From positions 62,001 through 126,000 of the forward strand of contig NZ_JAOTID010000007.1 in NCBI RefSeq assembly GCF_026163695.1: 64,000 bases of DNA, written 5' to 3'. Below, one piece after another: positions 18,477-27,023 of this stretch (position 1 is the first letter of the stretch; each line of letters opens with the position of its first letter). A model generated the notes under the pieces. The model was not told where the DNA came from. It was given only the letters and a program-made list of their open reading frames with translations, and made no database searches. The translations under genes were made by a program, and so were the position numbers. Origin of the DNA: Shumkonia mesophila (GTDB lineage: Bacteria; Pseudomonadota; Alphaproteobacteria; Rhodospirillales; Shumkoniaceae).

Positions 18477-18685
18477 CACTCGACCCCTTCTACAGCAAAG
18501 GCGGTGCCGCCCTTCGACACACTCCTGGCGATGCCCTTGGGGAGCATCCGGCTCATCGTCGGCTCGCTGACGCCTAGTATCGCCGCGATCTGGCTCTGCT
18601 TGACGCCTTGGCGCAACAACTGGAGGATCATGAGCATTTTGAGCGCGCGCATTTCGCCCAAAAGGTCATCTGTCTCTTTGGTCAT
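18476..18685 (-). CDS. Small HTH protein B (paralogue of A)
   Basis: A 69-residue protein of the same design as protein A: helix TDDLLGEMRALKMLMILQLL followed by the HTH RQGVKQSQIAAILGVSEPTMSRML and a basic tail. It starts at ATG 18685 directly after the TAG of protein C and shares a 4-base overlap with protein A. Sequence similarity to A (for example LGxSxxTxSRML/M) indicates duplication. Confidence 0.78.
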   Translation of the reverse strand: MTKETDDLLGEMRALKMLMILQLLRQGVKQSQIAAILGVSEPTMSRMLPKGIARSVSKGGTAFAVEGVE

Positions 18686-18913
18686 CTAGGTCTCCTTCGC
18701 GCCCTTCTTCTTGGTGTCGTAAATAGTCTGGCTGACCGAGCCGCTCGACGATCCGACAATCGGCGCGATTTCCTTCGGGCTCAGTCCGGCCTCGGAGAGG
18801 AAAAGGATCTTCTCCTTCTTGGTCGGAAGGTGATGCACGGCCGACAATGACTGCACTTTCAGAAGCGTCCGCAGGAGGTCCATGAGCTCTCGATGATTGG
18901 CATCACTCATCAT
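18686..18913 (-). CDS. Small HTH protein C
   Basis: A 75-residue protein (ATG 18913; ATG 18910 or TTG 18922 also possible). The sequence LMDLLRTLLKVQSLSAVHHL then KKEKILFLSEAGLSPKEIAP and IVGSSSGSVSQTIYDTKKKG is a long helix plus sigma-region-4-like HTH. Similarity to protein D (GLxPxxIAxxxG, followed by S) marks C and D as a paralogous pair distinct from A and B. It overlaps the stop of D. Confidence 0.75.
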   Translation of the reverse strand: MMSDANHRELMDLLRTLLKVQSLSAVHHLPTKKEKILFLSEAGLSPKEIAPIVGSSSGSVSQTIYDTKKKGAKET

Positions 18914-19145
18914 TGGTCTCAACTTTCGCCGACGCGGTCTTTTTGTGTTTGGCCATGGCCACGCTCACGGTCTTTGGCGTCGTTCCGAGAAGTGCGGCAA
19001 TGGAGCTTGGCCCAAGGCCTGCGCCGTAAAGAAAGACGATCTTCTCACGTTGTGTAGTCATGTCTTTGACCGCGAGCGCCGCCTGGATCTTGATCAGCGT
19101 GTCCATTTTTTCGTTTAAAGCGACTAGGGGATCGGACGAGCTCAT
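18903..19145 (-). CDS. Small HTH protein D (paralogue of C)
   Basis: An 80-residue protein: helix LNEKMDTLIKIQAALAVKD then HTH TTQREKIVFLYGAGLGPSSI and AALLGTTPKTVSVAMAKHKK. ATG 19145 overlaps the stop of the winged-helix gene by four bases (ATGA), implying coupled translation. DNA binding is predicted from the HTH; the target is unknown. Confidence 0.75.
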   Translation of the reverse strand: MSSSDPLVALNEKMDTLIKIQAALAVKDMTTQREKIVFLYGAGLGPSSIAALLGTTPKTVSVAMAKHKKTASAKVETNDE

Positions 19146-19492
19146 TTCTTGGTTCCCTTTTTGATGAGTGCTTCGGGAAGCGGGTATACGTGAAGGGGAC
19201 GGGCTTCACGCTTCTCCCCGACGCGAATCACGATGCCCTCGTCGATCCACCGATTGAGTGACTTGCTGAAGTTGCCTGGATCGAGGCCGAGCTCTTTTGA
19301 GATGTCAGCTTGCGTCCTGCTTCCGTCGCACAGGTTGAATGCGCGATGCTGCTTCTCGCCGGCGGTCGGACCCATGATCTCAAGGATTCTGGCGGGCGAG
19401 AATGTCTGCCTCGCGACCGTGGCTAAAATTGCCCGAAGAAATGTTTCCTGCAACTCCATAGCCTCCCAGTTAGCTCCGCTGTCACTAACCAT
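19142..19492 (-). CDS. Winged-helix protein, first gene of the CHAT operon
   Basis: A 116-residue protein with a winged-helix fold: HRAFNLCDGSRTQADISKEL, LGLDPGNFSKSLNRWIDEGIV, then a beta-wing RVGEKREARPLHVYPLP, like MarR/ArsR-type regulators. Start ATG 19492 has no clear SD; GTG 19495 and an internal ATG at 19459 (with GGGAGG just upstream) are alternatives. As first gene of the operon it is the likely transcriptional regulator; a possible -10 TATAGT and an inverted repeat lie upstream. Role inferred. Confidence 0.75.
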   Translation of the reverse strand: MVSDSGANWEAMELQETFLRAILATVARQTFSPARILEIMGPTAGEKQHRAFNLCDGSRTQADISKELGLDPGNFSKSLNRWIDEGIVIRVGEKREARPLHVYPLPEALIKKGTKK

Positions 19493-19511
19493 CACCGATT
19501 GCTATTCACGT

Positions 19512-19563
19512 ACTATACTCCTCAATTTTAGTTTATTCTAGCGGATAACCAAAATGTAGTTAT
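19512..19563 (-). promoter_or_regulatory. Possible promoter/operator of the CHAT operon
   Basis: On the minus strand a TATAGT -10-like hexamer (19512-19517) lies 20 bases from ATG 19492, with TAGAAT at a 17-base spacing as a weak -35. Just upstream, ATAAC and GTTAT (19545-19549 and 19559-19563) form a 5-base inverted repeat nine bases apart. Weak evidence. Confidence 0.35.
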
Positions 19564-19994
19564 GGGTTAGCCAATGGTGAAAAATGTCATGGGCGCCGGA
19601 TGTATAAGCATGAATAATATCGTGGGCTACCAACGATGGGATTTGGCAGTCGATTGAGCTATCAGTCGCGCCGGGCGGCCCCTTCAATTCAGAAGAGGAT
19701 AGGTTAGCCGGGAGCCGTGACGGCTTCCGATATCTAGGCGGCACTGGAGCCGAAAGCGCGAGAGTGACCAACGGGTGTTACGGCGACGCGCGGACGGTTC
19801 CGCGCCGCGTCTTCTTCGACCCTGCCGGCGCAATGTTCGACGGCGACATTCGGGTGATGGCGATACGTTGAGTTGGAAGCCGCCATTTGGACCGATCATA
19901 TCAGGCGGCAGCATTTTCCAATCGCCCGCCTATAAGCGTCAGTCCCCTCCTGGCCGATCCCGGGCGTTCCGAGCCGGGATTGCCCCGGCAGGGT
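19564..19994. other. Gene-free spacer at the right edge of the island
   Basis: About 430 bases without a convincing gene. The left part (to about 19775) keeps the lower GC of the island; the right part returns to host-like composition. Short open frames on both strands lack SD sites, codon bias and recognisable domains. No terminator, tRNA or integrase remnant is seen. Confidence 0.5.
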
Positions 19995-20735
19995 TCAGTC
20001 GGACGACGTCACCCGAAGGACTTCCCGCATGGATGCCTCCAGTCCGTCGCGGGAGACCGGCCGGTCCGGCAGGATGAAGCCCCAGGTCGGGTAGTGGCGG
20101 CTTCCCATCTGTCCGCTCGGCGGCCACCAGACGCGAACGGCCGACCAGTCGTTGGCCGGCGAAACGTCCATCACCGGCATGTCCTCGGTCACCCGATGCG
20201 GCACCCAATTGGCCTGGGTGACAAGGATCGTGCGCTCGGAGACCACGCGTGACACCACGGCGGCATGGCCGTCGGGCAGCCGGGACGTGCGGCGGAACGT
20301 CAGCACCGCGCCCACCGCCGGCCGCGAAGAGCGGGCGTAGCGTCCGGACGCCCTATCCCACCAGTCGGCGGCGGGGCCGCGCAAATCGACCCCTGAAAGG
20401 GCGCGCGCGAAAGGCGCGCATTCCAGGATCAGCGGCCCGCCGACATATCGGCCGGCCGTGCCGCCATTTTCGGCGGGAGGCTGGACGGCGGCGGGGGGCG
20501 GGGCGGCGACAAGCGGCGTCGGCGCGCGCGGGGCGCAGCCGCCGAGGATGGCGAGAAGGGCGGCAATCGACAGCAGCCGAAGGGCGGTGGGAGGCAATGC
20601 CCATTTCGCCGTTTCACGGACCAGGGGCCGGCTCGGGACTCGTGGCTGCAAATTCCATCCCCTCCTTCGGGGGCTCCCTCGCGGACCCGGTCGGCGGAAC
20701 GATGCGGATCTTCCCAACGCAAGCATGCCATTCAC
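19995..20735 (-). CDS. CHAP-domain lipoprotein (predicted peptidoglycan amidase)
   Basis: A 246-residue protein with a lipoprotein signal ending in lipobox AILGGC (Cys at about residue 67) and a C-terminal CHAP cysteine-peptidase domain: catalytic Cys in ILECAPFARAL and His in PDGHAAVVSRV. CHAP enzymes cut peptidoglycan cross-links or amide bonds; this one would act at the outer membrane. The N-terminal ~45 residues before the signal are Arg/Pro rich, so a downstream start (for example TTG near residue 47) may be the real one. Alone in its unit. Confidence 0.78.
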   Translation of the reverse strand: MNGMLALGRSASFRRPGPRGSPRRRGWNLQPRVPSRPLVRETAKWALPPTALRLLSIAALLAILGGCAPRAPTPLVAAPPPAAVQPPAENGGTAGRYVGGPLILECAPFARALSGVDLRGPAADWWDRASGRYARSSRPAVGAVLTFRRTSRLPDGHAAVVSRVVSERTILVTQANWVPHRVTEDMPVMDVSPANDWSAVRVWWPPSGQMGSRHYPTWGFILPDRPVSRDGLEASMREVLRVTSSD

Positions 20736-21180
20736 GCGATTAATTTAGCGTATACGCCCGGGAACCGGTTACCGGTTTCGCGCCTGAAGCCGCTCCGGTC
20801 CCTGCGGGTTGACTCCGATGTTGAAATAGGCATATATTCCGTAAATATACATCATGTCCTGATCGGGGAGTCCGAGGCCATGCGGGGCATCCGGACGGCC
20901 GGAACACGGGATTGCCCGGGCTGAACGGCGAGCCGGGCAATGACGCCTGGGATGAGCGCCGGGGCTGGCGGGGGATGACGACGAATGATGACAGGGGACG
21001 ACAAAGGATGACGAGCCTATGGCGCACCCGTCGCGGCGCCCGGCGGCGTGGGCGCGTGGAGAACGCCCGGCGCACGCCCTCGGCGCGCCGCCTCCTTCTC
21101 CCCGTCATGGCCCGGCGGAGCCCATCCTGCGGCCGGCTTCCGGTCGCGCCCGGCGCCGGCCATGACGGAAGAAGAAGGCG
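20736..21180. other. Gene-free spacer with a small hairpin
   Basis: No convincing gene. An AT-rich stretch around 20820-20855 could hold a promoter. An inverted repeat ATTGCCCGG (20911-20919) and CCGGGCAAT (20933-20941) forms a hairpin. Several GATGACGA-like repeats occur at 20975-21015. Nothing else recognised. Confidence 0.45.
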
Positions 21181-21339
21181 TCTAGAGCATTTTGCATTCA
21201 GGCGGGATCATTCTTCATCGTCACCCCCGCGAATGCGGGGGTCCAGGGCGAGTGACGGAGCGGTTGCCCTGGATTCCCGCATTCGCGGGAATGACGACCA
21301 ACAAAAGGGTGATTCCATGCGGCCGCAAAATGCTCTAGA
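21181..21339. repeat. Complete palindromic MITE-like element
   Basis: Perfect 15-base terminal inverted repeats TCTAGAGCATTTTGC (21181-21195) and GCAAAATGCTCTAGA (21325-21339) enclose two internal inverted arms, CCCCCGCGAATGCGGGGG and the ATTCCCGCATTCGCGGGAAT palindrome. The right repeat overlaps the stop codon of gcvPB (21335-21337). A partial copy lies at 17141-17206. No coding capacity; non-autonomous. It may terminate transcription after gcvPB. Confidence 0.85.
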
Positions 21340-22834
21340 TGGCCGGCGGGCTCCAGCGCAGGATCGGGTTGCGGGCCGCCGCGGTTTCGTCGAGGCGCCG
21401 CCGCGGGGTGAGCCGGGGCGCCGCGTGGAAGTATTCGGCGTCCCCTCCCTTGGCCCGCTCGGCCAGGCCGCGCACCGTGGCGATGAAGGTGTCGAGCGTC
21501 GCCTTGCTTTCCGTCTCGGTCGGCTCCATCAGCAGGGCGCCGTGCACCACCAGCGGGAAATACATGGTCATCGGGTGGAAGCCCTCGTCGATCATGGCCT
21601 TGGCGAAGTCGAGCGTCGAAACCCCGGTGTCCTTGAGGAAGCGGTCGTCGAACAGCGCCTCGTGCATGCAGGGTCCCTCGAAGGGCACGCTCAGCGTGTC
21701 CTTGAGGCTGGCCATCAGGTAGTTGGCGCTGAGCACGGCGTCCTCGGCGACCTGGCGCAAGCCATCCGAGCCCAGGCTCATCATATAGGCGAGCGCCCGC
21801 ACGAACATGCCGAACTGGCCGTGGAAGCCCTTGATGCGGCCGAACGGCTTGGCCTCCGATTCCGCGACGCTTTCGACCAGCCGGAAGCCCTTGCCGTCCT
21901 TCACCACGTAAGGCACCGGCGCGAAGGGGGCCAGGGCGGCCGACAGCACCACCGGGCCGCTGCCCGGGCCGCCGCCGCCGTGCGGGGTCGAGAAGGTCTT
22001 GTGCAGGTTGATGTGCATGCAGTCGATGCCGAGGTCGGCCGGCCGCACGCGGCCGACGATGGCGTTGAAGTTGGCGCCGTCGCAATAGAAGAAGGCGCCG
22101 GCCGCGTGCACCGCGTCGGCGATCTCGATGATGTCGCTTTCGAACAGGCCGCAGGTGTTGGGGTTGGTCAGCATGAAGGCGGCGACGTCGGGGCCCAGCG
22201 CGGCCTTGAGCGCGGCAAGGTCGACCCGGCCGCGCGCGTTGGCCGGGATCGATTCGACCGTGTAGCCGCAGGCGGCGGCGCTGGCCGGGTTGGTGCCGTG
22301 CGCCGATTCCGGCACCAGCACGCGCTTCCTCGCGTCGCCCCGGTCCTCCAGGGCGGCGCGGATGACCATCAGGCCGGTGAGCTCGCCATGGGCGCCGGCG
22401 GCCGGCGACATGGCGACGGCGGGCATGCCGGTCAGCACCGACAGCCAATGGCCGGTGGCGCCGATCAGTTCCAGCGCCCCCTGCACGGTCGAGATGGGCT
22501 GCAACGGATGGACGCCGGCGAAGCCGGGCAGGCGGGCCATCTTTTCGTTGAGCCGCGGGTTGTGCTTCATGGTGCACGAGCCCAGCGGGTACATGCCGGC
22601 GTCGATGGAATAGTTCTTCTGGCTGAGCCGCAGGTAATGGCGCACCACCTCGGGCTCGGAAAGGCCGGGCAGGCCGATGCGCCCCTCGCGGCCGAGGCTG
22701 CCCAGGCGGTCCCTGCCCTGCGCCGGTTGCGGCAGGTCGACCGCCGTCTTGCCGGGGGAATCCTGCTCGAAGATCAGCGGCTCTTCCAGTTGCAGGCCGC
22801 GGTTCCCGGTGATCGTGGGGGCGGGCGCGCTCAT
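21335..22834 (-). CDS. gcvPB: Glycine dehydrogenase (decarboxylating) subunit 2
   Basis: The C-terminal P-protein subunit of the glycine cleavage system. It carries the PLP-binding lysine in [16 protein letters not shown] and the [25 protein letters not shown] and [11 protein letters not shown] blocks. It pairs with GcvPA to decarboxylate glycine and transfer the aminomethyl group to lipoyl-GcvH. Length 499 residues is normal for split GcvP. ATG 22834 overlaps the stop of gcvPA by four bases. Its stop codon lies inside the right terminal repeat of the MITE-like element. Confidence 0.97.
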   Translation of the reverse strand: MSAPAPTITGNRGLQLEEPLIFEQDSPGKTAVDLPQPAQGRDRLGSLGREGRIGLPGLSEPEVVRHYLRLSQKNYSIDAGMYPLGSCTMKHNPRLNEKMARLPGFAGVHPLQPISTVQGALELIGATGHWLSVLTGMPAVAMSPAAGAHGELTGLMVIRAALEDRGDARKRVLVPESAHGTNPASAAACGYTVESIPANARGRVDLAALKAALGPDVAAFMLTNPNTCGLFESDIIEIADAVHAAGAFFYCDGANFNAIVGRVRPADLGIDCMHINLHKTFSTPHGGGGPGSGPVVLSAALAPFAPVPYVVKDGKGFRLVESVAESEAKPFGRIKGFHGQFGMFVRALAYMMSLGSDGLRQVAEDAVLSANYLMASLKDTLSVPFEGPCMHEALFDDRFLKDTGVSTLDFAKAMIDEGFHPMTMYFPLVVHGALLMEPTETESKATLDTFIATVRGLAERAKGGDAEYFHAAPRLTPRRRLDETAAARNPILRWSPPAI

Positions 22835-24177
22835 CGGGTGGTCTCCTTCAGGCCGTCGGTCAGGCGGTCCATGTCGTCCTCGGCATTCGTTTCGGTGACC
22901 GCCACCAGCAGCAGGTTTTCCGTGCCGGCCACCGTGGGCAGCAGGCGCTTGACCGGCACGCCGGCGAACACGCCCTTGGCGGCCAGCGCCTCGACGACGC
23001 CGACGGCGGGTTTGGGCAGGCGGAGAGTGAACTCGTTGAAGAAGCTGTCGTTCACCACCTCGACGCCGGGAAGCCCGGCCAGCCGCTCGGCCAGCTTCAC
23101 CGCGTTGGCGTGGTTGATCGCGGCCATGCGCTTGAAGCCTTCCTCGCCCAGCAGGGTCAGGTGGATGGTGAAGGCCAGCGCGCACAGCCCCGAATTGGTG
23201 CAGATGTTGCTGGTCGCCTTGTCGCGCCGGATGTGCTGCTCGCGGGTGGAAAGGGTCAGCACGAAGCCGCGCCGGCCGTCGACGTCGGCGGTCTGGCCGA
23301 CCAGCCGGCCGGGCAGCTGGCGGACGAACTTCTGGCGGGTCGCCATCAGGCCCACGGTGGGGCCGCCGAAATTGAGCGCGTTGCCCAAGGATTGGCCCTC
23401 GGCGGCCACGATGTCGGCGTCCATGGCGCCGGGGGAACGGATGGCGCCCAGCGACACCACCTCGGTCACGACGACGATCAAAAGCGCGCCCGCCGCGTGG
23501 CAGGCGTCGGCCAGGGCCTTGCGGTCGGCCAGGCGGCCGAAGAAGTCGGGATTCTGCACGACGACGCAGGCGGTTTCGCCGTCGATCAGGCCGGCCAGGT
23601 CCTCCGGTTTCGTCCAGTCGGGCTCGGGCGTTTCCAGGGTGATGCCGAGGAAGCGCGTGTAGGTCGCGGCGACCGCCCGATAGTGCGGGTGCAGCGCGCC
23701 CGACATCACGGCCTTGGTCCGCTTGGTGATGCGCCCGGCCATCATCACGGCCTCGGCGCAGGCGGTGGCGCCGTCGTACATCGAGGCGTTGGCGACCTCG
23801 CAGCCGGTGAGCAGCGCGACCTGGGTCTGGAACTCGAACAGGTATTGCAGCGTGCCCTGCGAGATTTCAGGCTGGTAGGGGGTATAGGCGGTCAGGAACT
23901 CGCCGCGCTGGATCAGGTGGTCGACCGCCGCCGGCACGAAGTGGCGATAGGCGCCGGCGCCCAGGAACGAAGGCGCCGCGACGGCCGGCAGGTTCCTGGC
24001 CGCCATCGCCGAAAGGGCCCGTTCGACCTCCATCTCGCCGCTCGTCGGCGGCAGGTCGACGGCGCCCTTCAGGCGGGCCGCGGCGGGGACGTCCCTGAAC
24101 AGGTCGTCGACCGAGGTCGCGCCGATCGTCGCCAGCATCTGGCGGCGCTCGTCGCCGGTGAGCGGAAGATAGCGCAT
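22831..24177 (-). CDS. gcvPA: Glycine dehydrogenase (decarboxylating) subunit 1
   Basis: The N-terminal P-protein subunit, 448 residues. Seen: [15 protein letters not shown] start, [39 protein letters not shown] and the [19 protein letters not shown] motif. It forms an alpha2beta2 enzyme with GcvPB. Its ATG overlaps the TGA of gcvH by one base (TGATG), so the gcvH-gcvPA-gcvPB trio is translationally coupled. Confidence 0.97.
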   Translation of the reverse strand: MRYLPLTGDERRQMLATIGATSVDDLFRDVPAAARLKGAVDLPPTSGEMEVERALSAMAARNLPAVAAPSFLGAGAYRHFVPAAVDHLIQRGEFLTAYTPYQPEISQGTLQYLFEFQTQVALLTGCEVANASMYDGATACAEAVMMAGRITKRTKAVMSGALHPHYRAVAATYTRFLGITLETPEPDWTKPEDLAGLIDGETACVVVQNPDFFGRLADRKALADACHAAGALLIVVVTEVVSLGAIRSPGAMDADIVAAEGQSLGNALNFGGPTVGLMATRQKFVRQLPGRLVGQTADVDGRRGFVLTLSTREQHIRRDKATSNICTNSGLCALAFTIHLTLLGEEGFKRMAAINHANAVKLAERLAGLPGVEVVNDSFFNEFTLRLPKPAVGVVEALAAKGVFAGVPVKRLLPTVAGTENLLLVAVTETNAEDDMDRLTDGLKETTR

Positions 24178-24554
24178 CAGTGGGACTCGCCTGCCAGTTC
24201 CCGATAGGCCGCCTCGTCCAGCAGGCCGTCCAGTTCCTTCGGATCGGCGATGCGGATCTTGAAGAACCAGCCGCCGCCCATGGCGTCGGCATTGACCTTG
24301 GCCGGGTCGTCGCCGAGCGCGGCGTTGACCTCGACGACCTCGCCGCCGACCGGGGCGTAGACCTCGCTGGCCGCCTTGACCGATTCGACCACCGCGGCCT
24401 CGTCGCCCTTGGCGACCTTTTTGCCGACGGCGGGCAGGTCGATGAACACCAGATCGCCCAGCTGCTGCTGGGCGTGGTCGGTGATCCCCACGGTGCCGAT
24501 GTCGCCTTCGACCCGCACCCACTCGTGTTCCTTGGTGTATTTGACGGTGGCCAT
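24177..24554 (-). CDS. gcvH: Glycine cleavage system H protein
   Basis: A 125-residue lipoyl-domain carrier that shuttles the aminomethyl group between the P, T and L proteins. The lipoylated lysine is in [15 protein letters not shown]. The start [18 protein letters not shown] and end [16 protein letters not shown] are family-typical. It lies 19 bases downstream of gcvT. Confidence 0.97.
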   Translation of the reverse strand: MATVKYTKEHEWVRVEGDIGTVGITDHAQQQLGDLVFIDLPAVGKKVAKGDEAAVVESVKAASEVYAPVGGEVVEVNAALGDDPAKVNADAMGGGWFFKIRIADPKELDGLLDEAAYRELAGESH

Positions 24555-24573
24555 CGCTTTGTTTCCCCTTCGC

Positions 24574-25686
24574 TTAACCCTTGAAGTAACGGTGTTCGGT
24601 GAACGGCAGCTTGACGACGCGCGCCGGCAGGGCGCGCTCGCGAACAATCAATTGAAGCGGCGTTCCCGGCGCCGCGAACGCCGTCTCGACATAGCCCATG
24701 GCGACCGGCCCGCCGACGCTGGGGCCATAGCCGCCGCTGGTGATCTCGCCGACCGGCGCGCCCGCCTCGTCGGTGACGACGGTATGGGCGCGGGCCGGCG
24801 CCTTGCCCTCGGGCAGGATGCCGACGCGCCTGCGGGATACCCCTTCGGCGATCTGCTTTTGGATGACGGCGGCGCCCGGGAAGCCGCCCTGCGCGCGGCG
24901 CCGCTTGCTGATGGTCCACAGCAACGAGGCCTCGATGGGCGTCGTCGTTTCGTCGATGTCGCTGCCATAGAGGCAGAGCCCGGCCTCGAGCCGCAGCGAA
25001 TCGCGCGCCCCCAGGCCGATCGGCTTGACCTCCGGCTGGGCCAGCAGGGTGCGGGCCAGTTCCTCGGCCCGGGCGGCCGGCACCGAAATCTCGAAACCGT
25101 CCTCGCCGGTGTAGCCCGAGCGGGTGGCCTGGCAGCCGATGCCGGCGATCTTGATGTCGGTGATGCTCATGAAGGGCATGGCCGCCGAGGCGGGGGCGAG
25201 GCGGGCCATCACCTTGGCGGCCTCCGGCCCCTGCAGCGCCAGAAGCGCCCGGTCGGCCAGGATCTCCATCTTGAGGCGGCCGGCCAGCTTGGCTTCGATG
25301 TGGGCGAAATCGGCGTCCTTGCAGGCGGCGTTGACCACCAGGAACAGGTGGTCGTCGCGTCTGGCGATCATCAGGTCGTCGAGGATGCCGCCCGCATCAT
25401 TGGTGAACATCGTATAGCGGATGCGCCCACGGGGCAGTTCGACGACGTCTCCGGGCACCAGGGTTTCGAAGGCGGCATCGGCGTCGGGACCCCACAGGCG
25501 GGCCTGGCCCATGTGCGACACGTCGAACAGGCCGGCATGACCGCGGGTATGAAGATGCTCGGCCATGATGCCTTCGTATTGCACCGGCATGTCATAGCCG
25601 GCGAAGGGCACCATGCGGCCGCCGAGTTCGCGGTGCAGGGAATCCAGCGGCGTTCGCTTGAGGTTTTCGGACGGGGCGTCGGTCAT
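24574..25686 (-). CDS. gcvT: Aminomethyltransferase (glycine cleavage T protein)
   Basis: A 370-residue folate-dependent T protein that releases ammonia and makes 5,10-methylene-THF from aminomethyl-GcvH. Seen: [52 protein letters not shown] (as [12 protein letters not shown]) and the C-terminal [13 protein letters not shown]. Start ATG 25686 is chosen; upstream in-frame codons run into the riboswitch. First gene of the riboswitch-controlled gcv operon. Confidence 0.97.
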   Translation of the reverse strand: MTDAPSENLKRTPLDSLHRELGGRMVPFAGYDMPVQYEGIMAEHLHTRGHAGLFDVSHMGQARLWGPDADAAFETLVPGDVVELPRGRIRYTMFTNDAGGILDDLMIARRDDHLFLVVNAACKDADFAHIEAKLAGRLKMEILADRALLALQGPEAAKVMARLAPASAAMPFMSITDIKIAGIGCQATRSGYTGEDGFEISVPAARAEELARTLLAQPEVKPIGLGARDSLRLEAGLCLYGSDIDETTTPIEASLLWTISKRRRAQGGFPGAAVIQKQIAEGVSRRRVGILPEGKAPARAHTVVTDEAGAPVGEITSGGYGPSVGGPVAMGYVETAFAAPGTPLQLIVRERALPARVVKLPFTEHRYFKG

Positions 25687-25737
25687 CGGCTTCTCCCGGG
25701 CGGAACGAAGGCACACTCCGCCAGCCCCATGCCGACG

Positions 25738-25936
25738 GATGCCCCCTCTGTCCCACGACCTGAAAGAATCGCCGACGACGCGCCAGCTTACATCTTCGGT
25801 GGGGCGCCCCTCCCTAAGGCGAACGCCCGCTCTCCAGAGTTCAGTCTTCCTGCGGTCCTTTTGCCTGAGAGTTTCCGGGGCGGTTGCTCCTTCGGCGCCG
25901 GTGGCGGCCGACCCGCCGATCCGGTCTCTCCCACAG
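25738..25936 (-). promoter_or_regulatory. Tandem glycine riboswitch (gcvT element)
   Basis: On the minus strand, upstream of gcvT, two glycine aptamers occur in series. Aptamer 1 (about 25850-25936) reads GGGAGAG, then GCCGAAGGAGCAA, then GGAAACTCTCAGGCAAAAGG. Aptamer 2 (about 25738-25842) reads CTGGAGAG, then CACCGAAGATG, then TTTCAGGTCGTGGGACAGAG. This cooperative pair activates gcv expression when glycine binds, by established gcvT-riboswitch knowledge. The second aptamer is less canonical than the first. Confidence 0.93.
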
Positions 25937-26025
25937 GAAGGGTCCTTGAGCCCGTCACCGACAGGCGCCAGCACCCGAGGGCCAGTTTAGAGACTTGCCG
26001 GGCAAGGTCAACCGTCAGCGCTGGC

Positions 26026-26592
26026 CTAGCGACGGATTCCGCTGGCCTGTTTGCGGTTGAACTCCAGTTCCTCCGGGGTCAGGTCATATCCCACGTAAAT
26101 CCGGAAGTCGCGGCCGGTCTGTCCCTTTTTCAGGGGAAAGGCGAGAAAGACGGGTTCGTCCGTCCAGCGAAGCTGGCTGCGGTTGCCGGTGAACTCGACG
26201 GTGCCCGCGAAGTCCTGCTTGTTGAGAATCTCCTGGTCCTTGCCGGTCACGGCGACGAAATAATGCACCAGCGCCTTGCCGTCGCGATTGGCGGGGCCGC
26301 GGGCCATCTCCATCGAAACTGCCATCTCGACGGAAAGCGTTCCCTCGCCCGTCTCTTTCTTCATGTCGTAGTCGCAGGCCCCGGTGGCATCGACCAGCCG
26401 GGCCTCGTAGAGGACATCGGTGAGATCGCGGCCGGCCCCCTCGACGAATTTCGTGAGCGAGGCGGCATCGCCGAGCACCGAAAGCTCCGGGCAGGGCGGC
26501 GGCGGGGCGCTGGCCGTGAACATCCCGCAGGCGGAAAGGGCCGCCGTCATCATCGCGATCGCGGCCGGCCGGTAAGCGAAAAGATGCGTCAT
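26026..26592 (-). CDS. Predicted lipoprotein, function unknown
   Basis: A 188-residue lipoprotein: MTHLFAYRPAAIAMMTAAL with lipobox LSAC, then a Pro-rich spacer. The mature part is beta-rich, with DVLYEARLVDATGACDYDMK and WTDEPVFLAFPLKKGQTG, and matches no family I recognise. Five bases downstream of the CDGSH gene on the same strand, so probably co-transcribed with it. Confidence 0.72.
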   Translation of the reverse strand: MTHLFAYRPAAIAMMTAALSACGMFTASAPPPPCPELSVLGDAASLTKFVEGAGRDLTDVLYEARLVDATGACDYDMKKETGEGTLSVEMAVSMEMARGPANRDGKALVHYFVAVTGKDQEILNKQDFAGTVEFTGNRSQLRWTDEPVFLAFPLKKGQTGRDFRIYVGYDLTPEELEFNRKQASGIRR

Positions 26593-26597
26593 GGCGC

Positions 26598-26837
26598 TCA
26601 CAATGTCGAATGGGTGCCGTCGCAGAACGGCGCGTCGCCGGTCCGCTTGCAGCCGCACAGATGGACGGTTTCCGACTGCTTCGCGGTGAAGACCGTCGGC
26701 GTCAGGCCGGTTCCCTTGTGGGAGCCGTCGCAATAGGGCTGCCCGGCGCTGCGTCCGCAGCGGCACCAGGCGTATTTCTTGCCGGCCTCGACATCGACCG
26801 CGTAAGGACCTTTTTGGGCGACAATGGATGGTTCCAT
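26598..26837 (-). CDS. CDGSH iron-sulfur domain protein (two motifs)
   Basis: A 79-residue protein with two complete CDGSH-type 2Fe-2S binding motifs: [16 protein letters not shown] and [16 protein letters not shown], each with three Cys and one His ligand. Small bacterial tandem CDGSH proteins are redox or iron-sulfur handling proteins of undefined role. ATG 26837 is preceded by an AAAGAAGAAAA stretch. Upstream and divergent is thrB. Confidence 0.9.
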   Translation of the reverse strand: MEPSIVAQKGPYAVDVEAGKKYAWCRCGRSAGQPYCDGSHKGTGLTPTVFTAKQSETVHLCGCKRTGDAPFCDGTHSTL

Positions 26838-27023
26838 GGCATTTTCTTCTTTCTATGCCGGATCGGGCGTGAGAAGGCGACTTTAGGGGACTCCCGCCGG
26901 CGGCTCAAGGCCGCTCGCTGGATTCCCGCGCCGGCCCGCCCTTGCCAGCGGCGCCTCCAGCCCGTAAACAGACGGTGGCCCGGGGCCGCCCGGCCCCCGC
27001 CGCCACCGATCCCGAGGGAAGAC

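Noticed and set aside
19538-19771. 77-residue minus-strand open frame in the spacer right of the island
   Set aside because: No SD site, no recognisable domain and no coding bias; probably chance.
20740-21108. 122-residue minus-strand frame between the CHAP gene and gcv operon
   Set aside because: Arg/Pro-rich without SD or domain; overlaps repeat sequences.
22835-23185. N-terminal extension of gcvPB
   Set aside because: It lies within gcvPA in another frame; GcvPB families start at MSAPAP-like residues.
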